The notes beneath the pieces are model-generated. The model was not told the origin of the DNA and made no database searches. It saw nothing but the letters and a program-made list of their open reading frames with translations. From Pseudophaeobacter sp. EL27 (GTDB taxonomy: Bacteria; Pseudomonadota; Alphaproteobacteria; Rhodobacterales; Rhodobacteraceae): DNA of 64,000 nucleotides. Shown piece by piece: positions 7,676 through 15,184 of the stretch (its first letter is position 1; every line of letters starts with the position of its first letter). Position numbers and translations under genes: made by a program. Location: the NCBI RefSeq assembly GCF_900313025.1, contig NZ_OMPQ01000009.1, positions 202,072 through 266,071 on the forward strand, in the 5' to 3' direction.

Positions 7676-8449
7676 TCAATGGATGCAGCCCACATAGTTT
7701 TCTCCAAAACGCTCCATTGCAGCGGATGCAACCCGCTCACTGACACTGTCATCGATGAGCAGCCCCCAAGGGTAGACATCGACAGTTGCGAATTCAAAAT
7801 CATCCTTGGGGTTTGGTTTGTTTTGACTGAGAAAGGCATAACGTATTTCTGCCCACATCTCGAAACCCAGCTCTACCTCGAGGCCATCATACAGACTGTC
7901 ACCAGGAGTACGGAGCACGACTTTCTTTGAGATGTGCCCAAGAGTCTCCAACAGCATCGTACTGCACGTATGGGCAACAGTGTCGGCCAATTGAATCCCC
8001 AAGATGCTTCGGGAATCCTGTTCAAAATGAAACTCGCAGTTACCTAATGAATCGTCCTCTTTGGCCAACGCTTCTGCCCCATTCGTCGAAGGAAACAAAC
8101 CTTCATCAAAAAAGACCTGATGTTCCTTTCCCTCTAGCCATGGGTGAGTGAGGGAACTCTTTAGAAGTTTCAATGCAGCAGGCCCCAACCGTTTGTCACC
8201 TTGGACGACACACACAGAAATTTTGCAGTTCCTATGAATGTAGGTTTTCAGCCTTCTGCGGAGCATCTGAAGATCAGTATTATTTTTCATCTTCGCAGAT
8301 GACTTGAACTCGAACATAGTCGGGTCGAAGCCATACTTCCGAAAAATCTCTTCCACTTCTTCAGTCGGGTCAGACTCGCAAATAACAAAGGCTGCCAGAG
8401 AAAACCCATAGCGATGGTGCTTACTGTCGTCTAAATACAAAAATGCCAT
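7676..8449 (-). CDS. DUF3800-like protein (RNase H-like fold), unknown function
   Basis: 257 residues. It begins MAFLYLDDSKH, matching the xDxS opening of DUF3800 proteins (more often IDESG), and near residue 150 has the family's hallmark S-ILGIQLADTVAHTC. DUF3800 proteins are predicted nuclease-like enzymes frequent on mobile elements and in defence neighbourhoods, but their activity is largely untested. The first acidic pair (DD) and the QLAD aspartate are kept, so it may be active. It is not tightly linked to a partner: about 250 bases separate it from the ParB-like gene upstream on the same strand. Confidence 0.65.
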   Translation of the reverse strand: MAFLYLDDSKHHRYGFSLAAFVICESDPTEEVEEIFRKYGFDPTMFEFKSSAKMKNNTDLQMLRRRLKTYIHRNCKISVCVVQGDKRLGPAALKLLKSSLTHPWLEGKEHQVFFDEGLFPSTNGAEALAKEDDSLGNCEFHFEQDSRSILGIQLADTVAHTCSTMLLETLGHISKKVVLRTPGDSLYDGLEVELGFEMWAEIRYAFLSQNKPNPKDDFEFATVDVYPWGLLIDDSVSERVASAAMERFGENYVGCIH

Positions 8450-8651
8450 ACCAAGTATGTAGCGTCTCCTTCCGGTGACGTGAAGCGACCATTTTGGCTC
8501 AACCCAAGGGTCTGTGAGAAGCGATCTTGGCCACCTTCTACTGCATGCAGGCTAGACCTTTCCTTGCCCTCTACCAGTCTCTGGCAAGCTCTAGCGCTGG
8601 GTCACCCTCCCCATTTGGGTACCCCTATCTTATGGGTAGCTTGCAAGCTTT

Positions 8652-8681
8652 GCCTAAGGGTCCACAGTAAGGCCCTTAGGC
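8652..8681. repeat. Inverted repeat between DUF3800 and ParB-like genes
   Basis: Perfect 9-base arms GCCTAAGGG / CCCTTAGGC around a 12-base loop, just past the stop of the ParB-like gene. There is no T-run on either strand, so a terminator is only one option. An AGCTTGCAAGCT palindrome lies next to it at 8638-8649. Confidence 0.4.
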
Positions 8682-8701
8682 CGAACATCATTGATCATCA
8701 T

Positions 8702-9589
8702 CTAGAAATCTTCAACACCTTCAAAACTCAGGCCGCCTTCCTCGACTTCTTCGGCATCGGCTTCCTCCAGTATTGCCCGGCCAGTGACATTCAACGCAGT
8801 CCAGAAAGGCTCGCTTTCAAGCAACCTGCTGAGCAACGCAGGGGACATAATCTCCAGCGCTCTAGCAAGAACATCTGGCGACTTGAGAATGCTTGTGACC
8901 TTTAACTCCGCGAGTTCCTTCGCAAGACTCTGAGCCATCAGCTCTAGGGCATCAGGCCCATGATCTCGCTGGGACTTCCCCTTCCAGAAAGTACGGCACT
9001 GCTCCCATCCGGCGTCGATCATAGAGCTGGGTGTCATACCCCAAGTGGCCAAAAACTCCTTTGCCTGCCGCATATTGCTTATGGTGGACTTTCCAACACC
9101 TGAACATTCGCTCTGCTGCTTGATTGATCCCTCCCCCAAGCAGACCATTCGCCAAGCATTGTTGAGCATCTCAGCCTTGCTGATCTTGACCTTTTCTCGG
9201 TTGTTTAACCGACCGGCCATCCCAATGGCGTCCCCAAGGGAAATATCAGGGTGAGCCACCACAGGAACCGCCAAGGTCTTCCCTGATTGCTCTTGCTTTA
9301 AGGAATACGCAGCATGGCGGTGGTGACCGTCGATCACAATCCAACGCTTGCCTGACCACCAAACGTGCACGGTCTCGTCAAGATTTGACCCGTCAAGGCC
9401 TCCCGCGATCTCTTTTACTCGCTCAACGTCGAGCCCGTCAGATCTCACTTGGAAAGCGAGGGGTTCAACATGGATAGCACTCAGAGGTAGCTTTCGGGGG
9501 CTCTTTCCAGATTGGAGAGGACTTGCCTCCCTTTCAGCCCTCAGGCGCTCTATGGCGGCACTGGGTGCTTCTGCAGGGCAACTCATCAC
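8702..9589 (-). CDS. ParB/Srx N-terminal-domain DNA-binding protein
   Basis: 295 residues. About residues 32-120 form a ParB/sulfiredoxin-like domain: LPLSAIHVEP, DETVHVWW and the signature VIDGHHRHAAY (GxxR-type CTP/phosphate motif). Next come helices with KVKISKAEMLNNAW and a helix-turn-helix at about 165-190 (SECSGVGKSTISNMRQAKEF). The C-terminus is acidic. True ParB comes with ParA and parS; neither is present, so this is more likely a phage- or plasmid-type ParB-like regulator or nuclease. Its ATG overlaps the stop of the RNase H-like gene by 4 bases, which indicates translational coupling. Confidence 0.75.
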   Translation of the reverse strand: MMSCPAEAPSAAIERLRAEREASPLQSGKSPRKLPLSAIHVEPLAFQVRSDGLDVERVKEIAGGLDGSNLDETVHVWWSGKRWIVIDGHHRHAAYSLKQEQSGKTLAVPVVAHPDISLGDAIGMAGRLNNREKVKISKAEMLNNAWRMVCLGEGSIKQQSECSGVGKSTISNMRQAKEFLATWGMTPSSMIDAGWEQCRTFWKGKSQRDHGPDALELMAQSLAKELAELKVTSILKSPDVLARALEIMSPALLSRLLESEPFWTALNVTGRAILEEADAEEVEEGGLSFEGVEDF

Positions 9590-10086
9590 CCGCGCCCCTT
9601 CGGAGCATGATACGCCCTCTTAGCGGCCTTCTCAGCGGCTTCCTTCGCCAGCGCATCAACACGTATTTTGTCCGGGTCATTGGAGTTGGCTGAGATCTTG
9701 TAGAACGTTACATGGCGCTCTGCGGCGAGGGAGTGAATTCTCTTCCATAGTTCACAATTTGCTACCTTCTTCCCATTCGATTTACGCCATCCCCGTTGCA
9801 GCCAACCTTCGAGGTATAGCTCAAATCCATCCTTGATGTACTCGCTCTCAAGAACGATCAAAACAGATTCACCCTCAGGGGTCATTTCTAGAGCGTCAAT
9901 GACCGCCGTCATATCTGCAATATGGTTCGTGGTGCTTAGGCTTTTCCTGCTATGTTCAATCGGCTTGCCATTAGGTACGTAGAGCCAAACAGCAGCTCCA
10001 CCGGGTCCAGGATTGCCCTTGCAGCTTCCATCGGTGAAAGCCACGTATCGTCCTTCGGCCAAGGCCGTTATTTTACATTTTTTCAT
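9586..10086 (-). CDS. RNase HI-like protein with altered active site
   Basis: 166 residues from the ATG at 10086, chosen because AGGAA lies 7 bases before it; the frame extends 18 codons further, into a palindromic repeat. The RNase HI fold is clear: FTDGSCKGNPGPGG at 17-30, STTNHIADM, LESEYIKDG, GWLQRGWRKSNGKKV and RVDALA. Aligned to E. coli RNase HI, Asp10 and Asp134 are kept (D19, D144), Glu48 is Asp (D58), Asp70 is Glu (E80) and His124 is Asn (N134). All four carboxylates are acidic but two are swapped. It is the first gene of a pair with the ParB-like gene. Activity is uncertain. Confidence 0.75.
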   Translation of the reverse strand: MKKCKITALAEGRYVAFTDGSCKGNPGPGGAAVWLYVPNGKPIEHSRKSLSTTNHIADMTAVIDALEMTPEGESVLIVLESEYIKDGFELYLEGWLQRGWRKSNGKKVANCELWKRIHSLAAERHVTFYKISANSNDPDKIRVDALAKEAAEKAAKRAYHAPKGRG

Positions 10087-10131
10087 CAGACTGTTCCTGT
10101 TGAGTTTAGAGTTTAGATGCTCTTCCATCTT

Positions 10132-10144
10132 TAGGTGCAACCTA
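10132..10144. promoter_or_regulatory. TAGGT-GCA-ACCTA operator, copy 1
   Basis: A perfect 5-base palindrome with 3-base centre in the 5' region of the RNase H/ParB-like operon, repeated 54 bases away. It is a likely binding site for a dimeric regulator, possibly the ParB-like protein. Confidence 0.45.
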
Positions 10145-10184
10145 ACTCAGCAGAGGTGGAGCACAGAAAACGGTAGCTACTTCT

Positions 10185-10199
10185 ATAGGTGCAACCTAT
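10185..10199. promoter_or_regulatory. TAGGT-GCA-ACCTA operator, copy 2
   Basis: The same 13-base palindrome as copy 1, extended by one pair to ATAGGT-GCA-ACCTAT. Confidence 0.45.
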
Positions 10200-10253
10200 T
10201 TGCCCCTCAAATTCACAACAGCTTGAAAACCTAAAAAAACAGATGCTAGCGGC

Positions 10254-10400
10254 CTAATTCGCCCTGATGATCCGATACACGCTTGCCCGGCCAATCCCAA
10301 TGCGCTTGGCAACCTCTGTAGCTCCGGAACCCTCTTTGTGCAGAGCCAGCATTTCACTGCTCTCGGCCTTAGCAGTAGGTTGGCACCCCTGATGCCTCGT
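10254..10400 (-). pseudogene. Resolvase/invertase C-terminal HTH remnant
   Basis: The minus frame ending at the TAG at 10254 encodes QPTAKAESSEMLALH followed by GATEVAKRIGIGRASVYRII, the Hin/Tn3-resolvase helix-turn-helix that binds the res site. There is no catalytic serine domain in front. It is a tail only, next to a second recombinase tail in another frame. Confidence 0.7.
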
Positions 10401-10411
10401 TGCTGCTCCTC

Positions 10412-10653
10412 TCAAACACTGTGGTCTGATCCTAAGTCAAAGTCCGGGCATAGCCGCTTTAGGGTGCGCTGGACTTGCGAGGCCTGCCATTTCCCTCCCC
10501 TTGCCGTAACAACACCCGACCTGTTCAAAGCAGCCGCAATACTCCGCAGAGATGCTCCTTGTCTCCGCAGGGGCAAGATGATTCCAGCGACCTTTTCTGC
10601 TCGTTCTTTGGCTCTGGCTTGAACTGCTGCATTCCGTTTTCCGGTTGCGTCTC
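10412..10653 (-). pseudogene. Serine recombinase C-terminal remnant cut by the IS element
   Basis: Outside the IS, the minus frame encodes RDATGKRNAAVQARAKERAE, then LRSIAAALNRSGV and TARGGKWQASQVQRTL. This is the C-terminal segment of another serine-recombinase type (ALNxRGxxTARGGxW). It enters the IS left end directly. Its N-terminal half is not found on the other side of the IS, so more than a simple insertion happened here. Confidence 0.65.
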
Positions 10654-10710
10654 TGAGCCTCCCCCAATGAAGTGGTCCGCCCCTATGTTTAGAAAAGCGG
10701 AGGACCATAG

Positions 10711-10989
10711 ATGGCTATTAAGAGACCGAAGCCCGAAGAGATTGTCGTGAAGTTACGGCAGGTTGAAGTGTTGATGGGGCAAGGGATGCCCCGGATTGAT
10801 GCAATCCGTCAGATCGGCGTGACGGAGCAAACCTATTACCGCTGGAAGAAGAAGTACAGCGGAATGGGCACAGAGCAGCTTAAGGAACTGAAGCGGCTCC
10901 AGAAGGAAAACGAGCGCCTGCGCAGGGCGGTAACGGACCTGACGCTGGACAAATTGATCCTGTCCGAGGCCGCAAAGGGAAACTTCTGA
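10711..10989 (+). CDS. IS3-family transposase OrfA
   Basis: 92 residues with the HTH_8-type DNA-binding helix-turn-helix ([20 protein letters not shown], about 30-50) and a leucine-zipper-like helix ([18 protein letters not shown]), ending [14 protein letters not shown]. This is the standard OrfA of the IS407 group. It binds the IS ends and multimerises. Translation is expected to shift -1 near its end to give the OrfAB transposase. Confidence 0.92.
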   Translation: MAIKRPKPEEIVVKLRQVEVLMGQGMPRIDAIRQIGVTEQTYYRWKKKYSGMGTEQLKELKRLQKENERLRRAVTDLTLDKLILSEAAKGNF

Positions 10990-11033
10990 GCCCCTCGCGC
11001 CGCCGTGCCTGCATCGACCTCATTCGCAGCAAG

Positions 11034-11837
11034 ATGAAGGTTTCCGAGCGTCGCGTTTGCCGTGTCCTGGGCCAACACCGGTCCACACAACGGCGATTGC
11101 CACAGGGGCGTGCCGACGAGGAACACCTGGTAGCTGATATGATCGAGCTGACGCGTCAGTACGGGCGATATGGCTATCGCCGGATTGCTGCCTTACTGCG
11201 AGACGCTGGCTGGCAGGTGAATGACAAACGTGTCGAACGTTTGTGGAAACGCGAGGGGCTCAAAGTGCCTGTGAAACAGCAAAAGAAAGGACGGCTCTGG
11301 CTCAACGACGGTTCGTGTGTCCGGCTTCGTCCCGAATATCGTAATCACGTCTGGTCGTACGATTTCGTGCATCACCGAACAGATGATGGCAGGGCTTTCA
11401 GGACATTGAACATTCTGGACGAACACAGCCGGGAATGTCTTGCGATCCGGGTGAAGCGGAAGCTGAACGCGAACGAAGTCATTGATGCTCTGACGGATCT
11501 GTTCATTCTGCGAGGCGTGCCCTCTTACATCCGATCAGATAATGGCCCTGAGTTCATTGCTGAGGCCGTCAGAGGCTGGATCAAGGCTGTCGGGGCCAAG
11601 GCCGCATACATCGAGCCTGGATCGCCATGGGAGAACGGATACTGCGAAAGCTTCAATGGGCGAATGAGGGATGAATTGCTGAACGGTGAAATCTTCTATT
11701 CGTTACGAGAGGCCCAGATCATTATCGAAAGCTGGAGAAAACACTACAACACCAAACGACCCCACAGTGCTCTGGGCTACCGCCCACCTGCGCCAGAGAC
11801 CATCGTCCCGATGGACCAAAGGCCAACCATGCACTAA
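11034..11837 (+). CDS. IS3-family transposase OrfB (DDE integrase core)
   Basis: 267 residues counted from the ATG; in the cell the product is probably longer because the frame is open further upstream and is joined to OrfA by frameshifting. The HTH_21 segment ([13 protein letters not shown]) precedes the rve domain. The catalytic acids are visible: D in VWSYDFV, D in IRSDNGPEF, and E in [16 protein letters not shown] with the usual spacing. There are no internal stops. The C-terminus ends close to the right inverted repeat. Confidence 0.93.
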   Translation: MKVSERRVCRVLGQHRSTQRRLPQGRADEEHLVADMIELTRQYGRYGYRRIAALLRDAGWQVNDKRVERLWKREGLKVPVKQQKKGRLWLNDGSCVRLRPEYRNHVWSYDFVHHRTDDGRAFRTLNILDEHSRECLAIRVKRKLNANEVIDALTDLFILRGVPSYIRSDNGPEFIAEAVRGWIKAVGAKAAYIEPGSPWENGYCESFNGRMRDELLNGEIFYSLREAQIIIESWRKHYNTKRPHSALGYRPPAPETIVPMDQRPTMH

Positions 11838-11852
11838 CTTTCAATTTGGACC

Positions 11853-11890
11853 ACTCAAGTGGGGCTGCTCAACTCAAGTGGGGTGGCTCA
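11853..11890. repeat. Tandem duplication of the IS right-end sequence
   Basis: ACTCAAGTGGGGCTGCTCA is followed immediately by ACTCAAGTGGGGTGGCTCA; they differ at two positions. One copy belongs to the right inverted repeat. The second is either the true outer end or the trace of a nested or tandem insertion. Confidence 0.6.
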
Positions 11891-11892
11891 AT

Positions 11893-12633
11893 CTCATTGA
11901 TTTGGGCGCTATCGAATCTGTTTCGGGGAGTGAAGTTTATAAAGTGGGAACCGGTTTCACGAAACTGTGCCCAAACCTCAAACCTGCCATTGTCAATTGG
12001 ACTAAGCAGCATTGGCCTTCAGCGCCCACCTATGTTCGGTGTGACGCAAACGCCTACTTCACGACTCTGCCGCCTCAAATGCTGATGGAGGCGACAATGG
12101 TGCCTGCAAACCCCCGATGGCTAAGCGATTTCAGCTTGCGCAAAAACATGAAAGATTGTGCTGTCTATCAGCTTCTGAAACGTGCACCGAAGGAAGGGGT
12201 GAGAGAATATTGGGAGTATAATGTTAAGCACCTTCGTCGCTTGGAAGTTCATGTTCAAAGACGTGATGAAAACTATCTTTCGATGCTCATCGAGGAGTTA
12301 CCCAGAGAAGACGATCCAAACGGGTTAATGATCGGACGCTGTATTCACCTCGATACGCGTGATCCAGTAGGCACCCCGTTGAGCGAAGTTACCATGCAGC
12401 ATCTCGATTTGGCAATTAATGTGTACGAAGGAGATGATCGGAGAAAGCGCTTCGAGCAAACGCTTAAGCAAGGAAAGGTTCAAGATGCGACGTACAGAAC
12501 ACACCTTCTCCGAATTGAGGGGACGCCGTTTGTTTCCCTGTTTGGGTTTTGCGAGATGTTTTTCGGGTCGAAGGTCCTCTTCAGCGAATGGATAACCGAG
12601 CTTTATTTACCACGAGCGGATATGAAGCTTTGA
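11893..12633 (+). pseudogene. IS-truncated orphan gene, 3' part
   Basis: From the IS right end to a TGA there are 246 sense codons, in a frame that also runs back into the transposase. The encoded segment (SLRKNMKDCAVYQLLKRAP, then EYWEYNVKHLRRLEVHVQR and a FVSLFGFCEMFFGSKV end) looks like real protein but I recognise no family. The natural start is missing, so the gene is probably 5'-truncated; an ATG-initiated shorter product or fusion to the transposase frame is possible. It converges on an integrase remnant with 6 bases between. Confidence 0.5.
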
Positions 12634-12639
12634 AAGCTG

Positions 12640-12849
12640 TCATAGGTTAGTATCTTCCCAAAGCTTCAAGTGTCGCAGGGCGCCTAGTATACTCAAAATG
12701 GTATTCTGGGAAAGCTTGGAGCGTAGCTCAACGGTGACAAAGAGTGTCGACCAATAGTCAGGCAAGCGGCTCTCAGCTTCGAGGTAGCTGAACCGTTCGC
12801 CACTGGTGAGAATAGAATTCCGCTCTATGAGCACCTGATCCGAAACCAA
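12640..12849 (-). pseudogene. Truncated tyrosine recombinase, N-terminal fragment
   Basis: 69 residues resembling the N-terminus of island-type integrases: a GERFSYLEAESRLPDYWSTL segment and a LRSKLSQNTILSILGALRHL helix typical of the SAM-like core-binding region start. The catalytic part is absent; the frame stops next to the IS-truncated orphan. It sits beside ssb at the edge of the accessory patch, where an active integrase of an inserted element would be expected. Confidence 0.5.
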
Positions 12850-12878
12850 TCAAAAATCTACATAATTGATTGGTTCCG
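12841..12878. repeat. Inverted repeat around motif copy 1
   Basis: Perfect 10-base arms AACCAATCAA / TTGATTGGTT, 12 of 13 when extended, around a 12-base centre starting AAATCTACAT. It overlaps the start of the integrase fragment. It is the first of three CAAAAATCTAC-like motif copies. Confidence 0.55.
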
Positions 12879-12896
12879 GAATAACGTGATTTTGTC

Positions 12897-12927
12897 AACC
12901 TCAAAAATATACATCTATGATGAGGTT
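12897..12927. repeat. Inverted repeat around motif copy 2
   Basis: AACCTCA / TGAGGTT arms enclose AAAATATACAT, a near copy of the first motif, starting 51 bases from it. Confidence 0.5.
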
Positions 12928-12953
12928 ATCATTTTCTTACAGGTAGTTATCGT

Positions 12954-12965
12954 TCAAAAATCTAC
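12954..12965. repeat. Motif copy 3 (TCAAAAATCTAC)
   Basis: The third copy starts 53 bases after the second and is not flanked by an inverted repeat. It is 21 bases from the ssb stop codon. Confidence 0.45.
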
Positions 12966-12985
12966 GATTTAGAAGTTTGTTACCC

Positions 12986-13507
12986 TCAAAACGGAATCTC
13001 GTCGTCGTCGATGTTGTGCGAGGGGCCGCTGTTGCCGCCACCAAAGCCGCCGCCCTGTTGCGAGCCACTGTCATAGCCCCCACCAGCACCACCGCCGTAG
13101 CCACTGTCTTGGCCGCCACCGAAGCCGCCTCCGCCACCAGCGCCGCCGCCTTCACCGCGACCATCGAGCATGGTCAGCGTGGAGCCAAAGCCCTGCAGAA
13201 CAACTTCGGTGGAATAACGGTCATTGCCGCTTTGATCCTGCCATTTGCGTGTCTGCAGCTGGCCTTCGATATAGACTTTGGAGCCCTTGCGCAGATATTG
13301 CTCAGCAACACGGACCAGGCCCTCGCTGAAAATCGCAACCGAATGCCATTCGGTGCGTTCGCGGCGCTCGCCCGAGTTGCGATCTTTCCAGTTTTCCGAG
13401 GTCGCAATGCGCAGGTTGCAGACCTTGCCACCGTTTTGAAACGACCGAACTTCCGGGTCGCGTCCCAGGTTGCCGATGAGGATGACTTTGTTGACTGAGC
13501 CGGCCAT
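12986..13507 (-). CDS. ssb: Single-stranded DNA-binding protein
   Basis: 173 residues. The N-terminal OB fold ([38 protein letters not shown]) spans about residues 3-110. A long Gly/Gln-rich flexible linker (about 117-160) follows, then the acidic tip DDDEIPF that recruits repair and replication proteins. Length and layout are normal for alphaproteobacteria. It marks the return to core-type coding after the accessory patch. I saw no GTTC-N7-GTTC SOS box in front of it. Confidence 0.97.
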   Translation of the reverse strand: MAGSVNKVILIGNLGRDPEVRSFQNGGKVCNLRIATSENWKDRNSGERRERTEWHSVAIFSEGLVRVAEQYLRKGSKVYIEGQLQTRKWQDQSGNDRYSTEVVLQGFGSTLTMLDGRGEGGGAGGGGGFGGGQDSGYGGGAGGGYDSGSQQGGGFGGGNSGPSHNIDDDEIPF

Positions 13508-13574
13508 AGGGGTCCGTCCTTATTCTTATCTTTGGTTATGTGAGCGCGGGTCAGGGCGGCTTTAGCCGAATCCC

Positions 13575-13592
13575 AGCCGCTGGGTTGCGGCT
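13575..13592. repeat. Hairpin in the ssb/transglycosylase intergenic region
   Basis: AGCCGC-N6-GCGGCT. It is the only structure I can point to in the 13508-13829 stretch, which must hold the divergent promoters of ssb and the transglycosylase gene. I could not assign -35/-10 boxes. Confidence 0.3.
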
Positions 13593-13829
13593 ACAGTATA
13601 GACCTGCGCGCGGCGAGGAAAGCTCTCCTCTGGTCAGATTGTCTCGGCCTAGCTGTGGCCCTGCCTCTGCACTATGTCGGGTTTGTTAAGAGGGCTGCAC
13701 AGGGAAACTGGCATAGATTTGCCGGTGGGTGGTTTTGTAATAGCCTGTGTGATCCTGTTTGCTTTCATTTGATGCAAATCTGGCTATAGTCTGGCCAGAA
13801 TTCAGTCGGGGTACGGGGTGAGGGGCGTT

Positions 13830-14423
13830 ATGCGGTCAGTGACAATTGGGAGTATTGGCGGCTGTCTTGGGCTCGGTCTCATCTGTGCAACATCCGTGCA
13901 GGCCGATATGTTCAGCACCAAGAGCAGGCGTGATCTGTTTTCAGCTCATACACGAATACTGGATACCCGGGCTGCGCAGCAATACGAAGACTCGGCACGC
14001 CTGCGTCCAGATACTCTTCCCAGTGTTTCCTCCGTCAGTCCGCGCTACACCGGGAAATACCGTGGCGAATATCTCACCATGGCACGCCAAGCAGCACGCA
14101 AACATGGGGTGCCCGAAGACCTGTTCCTGCGCCTGGTGCAGCAAGAGAGCAATTGGAACCCAAATGCAGAGTCTCACAAAGGCGCGCTGGGATTGGCGCA
14201 ATTGATGCCTGCCACGGCACGGCGGCTTGGGGTGGATCCCACCATTCCAAAACAAAACCTGGAAGGCGGCGCGCGTTACTTGTCCAAACAGTTCCGCAAA
14301 TTCGGATCCTGGCGTCTGGCACTAGCGGCCTATAATGCCGGGCCGCAGGCCGTTCGCAAATATGGCGGTGTGCCCCCCTATGAAGAAACCCAGAACTACG
14401 TGGCCAAAATCTGGGGCAGCTGA
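13830..14423 (+). CDS. Lytic transglycosylase (SLT domain)
   Basis: 197 residues from the ATG preceded by GAGGGG; a GTG four codons earlier is less likely. A signal peptide (about 1-28, ending VQA-D) exports it to the periplasm. The C-terminal SLT domain (about 78-197) shows the catalytic glutamate in QQESNWNP, then [26 protein letters not shown] and [13 protein letters not shown]. It cuts peptidoglycan glycan strands to form 1,6-anhydro ends. The short pre-domain has no extra module, so it is a small soluble enzyme of the SltB/MltE-like size class. It is monocistronic as far as can be seen. Confidence 0.92.
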   Translation: MRSVTIGSIGGCLGLGLICATSVQADMFSTKSRRDLFSAHTRILDTRAAQQYEDSARLRPDTLPSVSSVSPRYTGKYRGEYLTMARQAARKHGVPEDLFLRLVQQESNWNPNAESHKGALGLAQLMPATARRLGVDPTIPKQNLEGGARYLSKQFRKFGSWRLALAAYNAGPQAVRKYGGVPPYEETQNYVAKIWGS

Positions 14424-14552
14424 GTCTGCAAGGGCACAGCTTATGGTTTTTGCGGTCCCTGGACTGTGTTGATTGACCGTGCTGTTTCTCCGCTAAAACT
14501 ATTAGAAGATTCTGCTGTGGGATGCGATGTGCGGGGTTTTGCTACATCTTGA

Positions 14553-14577
14553 TTAAGGAAACAGTAAGTTTCCTTAA
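14553..14577. promoter_or_regulatory. 25-base palindrome
   Basis: TTAAGGAAAC-N5-GTTTCCTTAA is perfect over 10-base arms and lies about 80 bases upstream of the small membrane-protein gene. Its right TTAA is shared with a CtrA-type box. It could be an operator, or a hairpin in a leader. Confidence 0.5.
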
Positions 14578-14588
14578 TGCCTTGTTAA
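14574..14588. promoter_or_regulatory. CtrA-type binding box
   Basis: TTAA-N7-TTAA followed by CC matches the alphaproteobacterial CtrA consensus (TTAA-N7-TTAA). Its position, about 70 bases before the GTG start, is suitable for promoter control. ctrA itself lies in this window. Confidence 0.5.
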
Positions 14589-14657
14589 CCACCCTACTTT
14601 GCCTTTAATCAGCCTTAATATTTTATGAAGTTGCCTGCGATTTCAGGAGGAATTCAC

Positions 14658-15035
14658 GTGACCAGCAGAAGCTTTGACGACAGGCTCGAACGCATTCAAT
14701 GGGTACCCGGAGCGGTCCCGTCACAAGAAGTGATTGATAGCGTCCTGGGGGGACAGCATGGCCTGGCAAAGGCCCGCAGTGTCGGAGCAACTCTGTTGGG
14801 TGCTATTTCGGGAATTTGCATTGGCTTTGGCCTCAAGGGGATGACACTTGTTGATTCCCCCTGGGGGCCGGATACTGGTATGGTGGGACTGATCGGGGGC
14901 GGGTTGTCTCTGTTTGGTCTCACATTTTCGGTTACCCTGGCGATCTATGCTGCGCTGCGCAGCCGTAGACATCCCTGGCTGATGCAATTTGCTCCGATGA
15001 ACCTCCTGATGATCGTGGTCCTGCTGCTGAGTTGA
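14658..15035 (+). CDS. Small membrane protein of unknown function
   Basis: 125 residues from a GTG chosen because AGGAGG lies 6 bases upstream, the strongest ribosome-binding site around; the frame extends 11 codons further upstream without one. A cytosolic N-terminus of about 40 residues (RLERIQWVPGAVPSQEVIDSV) precedes three hydrophobic segments at about 42-62, 75-97 and 104-124. No family is recognised. The upstream palindrome and CtrA-type box suggest cell-cycle or motility-linked expression, which is inference. Confidence 0.6.
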   Translation: MTSRSFDDRLERIQWVPGAVPSQEVIDSVLGGQHGLAKARSVGATLLGAISGICIGFGLKGMTLVDSPWGPDTGMVGLIGGGLSLFGLTFSVTLAIYAALRSRRHPWLMQFAPMNLLMIVVLLLS

Positions 15036-15184
15036 CCACTTTGACCTTGGATTGGGGCTAACGTTCTCATCTGCTGTGGGAGTGGGGGGATATTCTTGAT
15101 TTTTTTAATCAGGAATTGCGCCAGATCAAGGTTCACATTATGGGTTTCCGGGATTTACAGGCACAGCCGTTTTTCCCGGAGCCC

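Larger units (their letters stand above)
10654..11890 (+). mobile_element. IS3-family insertion sequence, IS407-like
   Basis: About 1.24 kb with two transposase frames in -1 relation. The left end starts TGAGCC-T-CCCC and contains GTGGTCC; the right end is its inverse, GGACCACTCAAGTGGGG...CTCA. The right side carries two tandem 19-base copies of the end sequence, so the exact right border is 11871 or 11890; 11890 (GGTGGCTCA) matches the left end better. IS407-group elements usually make 4-base target duplications, but the flanks show no clean one. Both transposase frames look intact, so the element may be active. Confidence 0.85.

Noticed and set aside
2744-10199. A shared regulator implied by the 50- and 54-base spacing of two operator pairs
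   Set aside because: The pairs have unrelated sequences; similar spacing only reflects about five helical turns and does not link them.
11686-12633. 315-codon plus-strand frame taken as one gene
   Set aside because: Its first about 70 codons overlap transposase OrfB in another frame and cross the IS end; only the part after the IS looks like independent protein.
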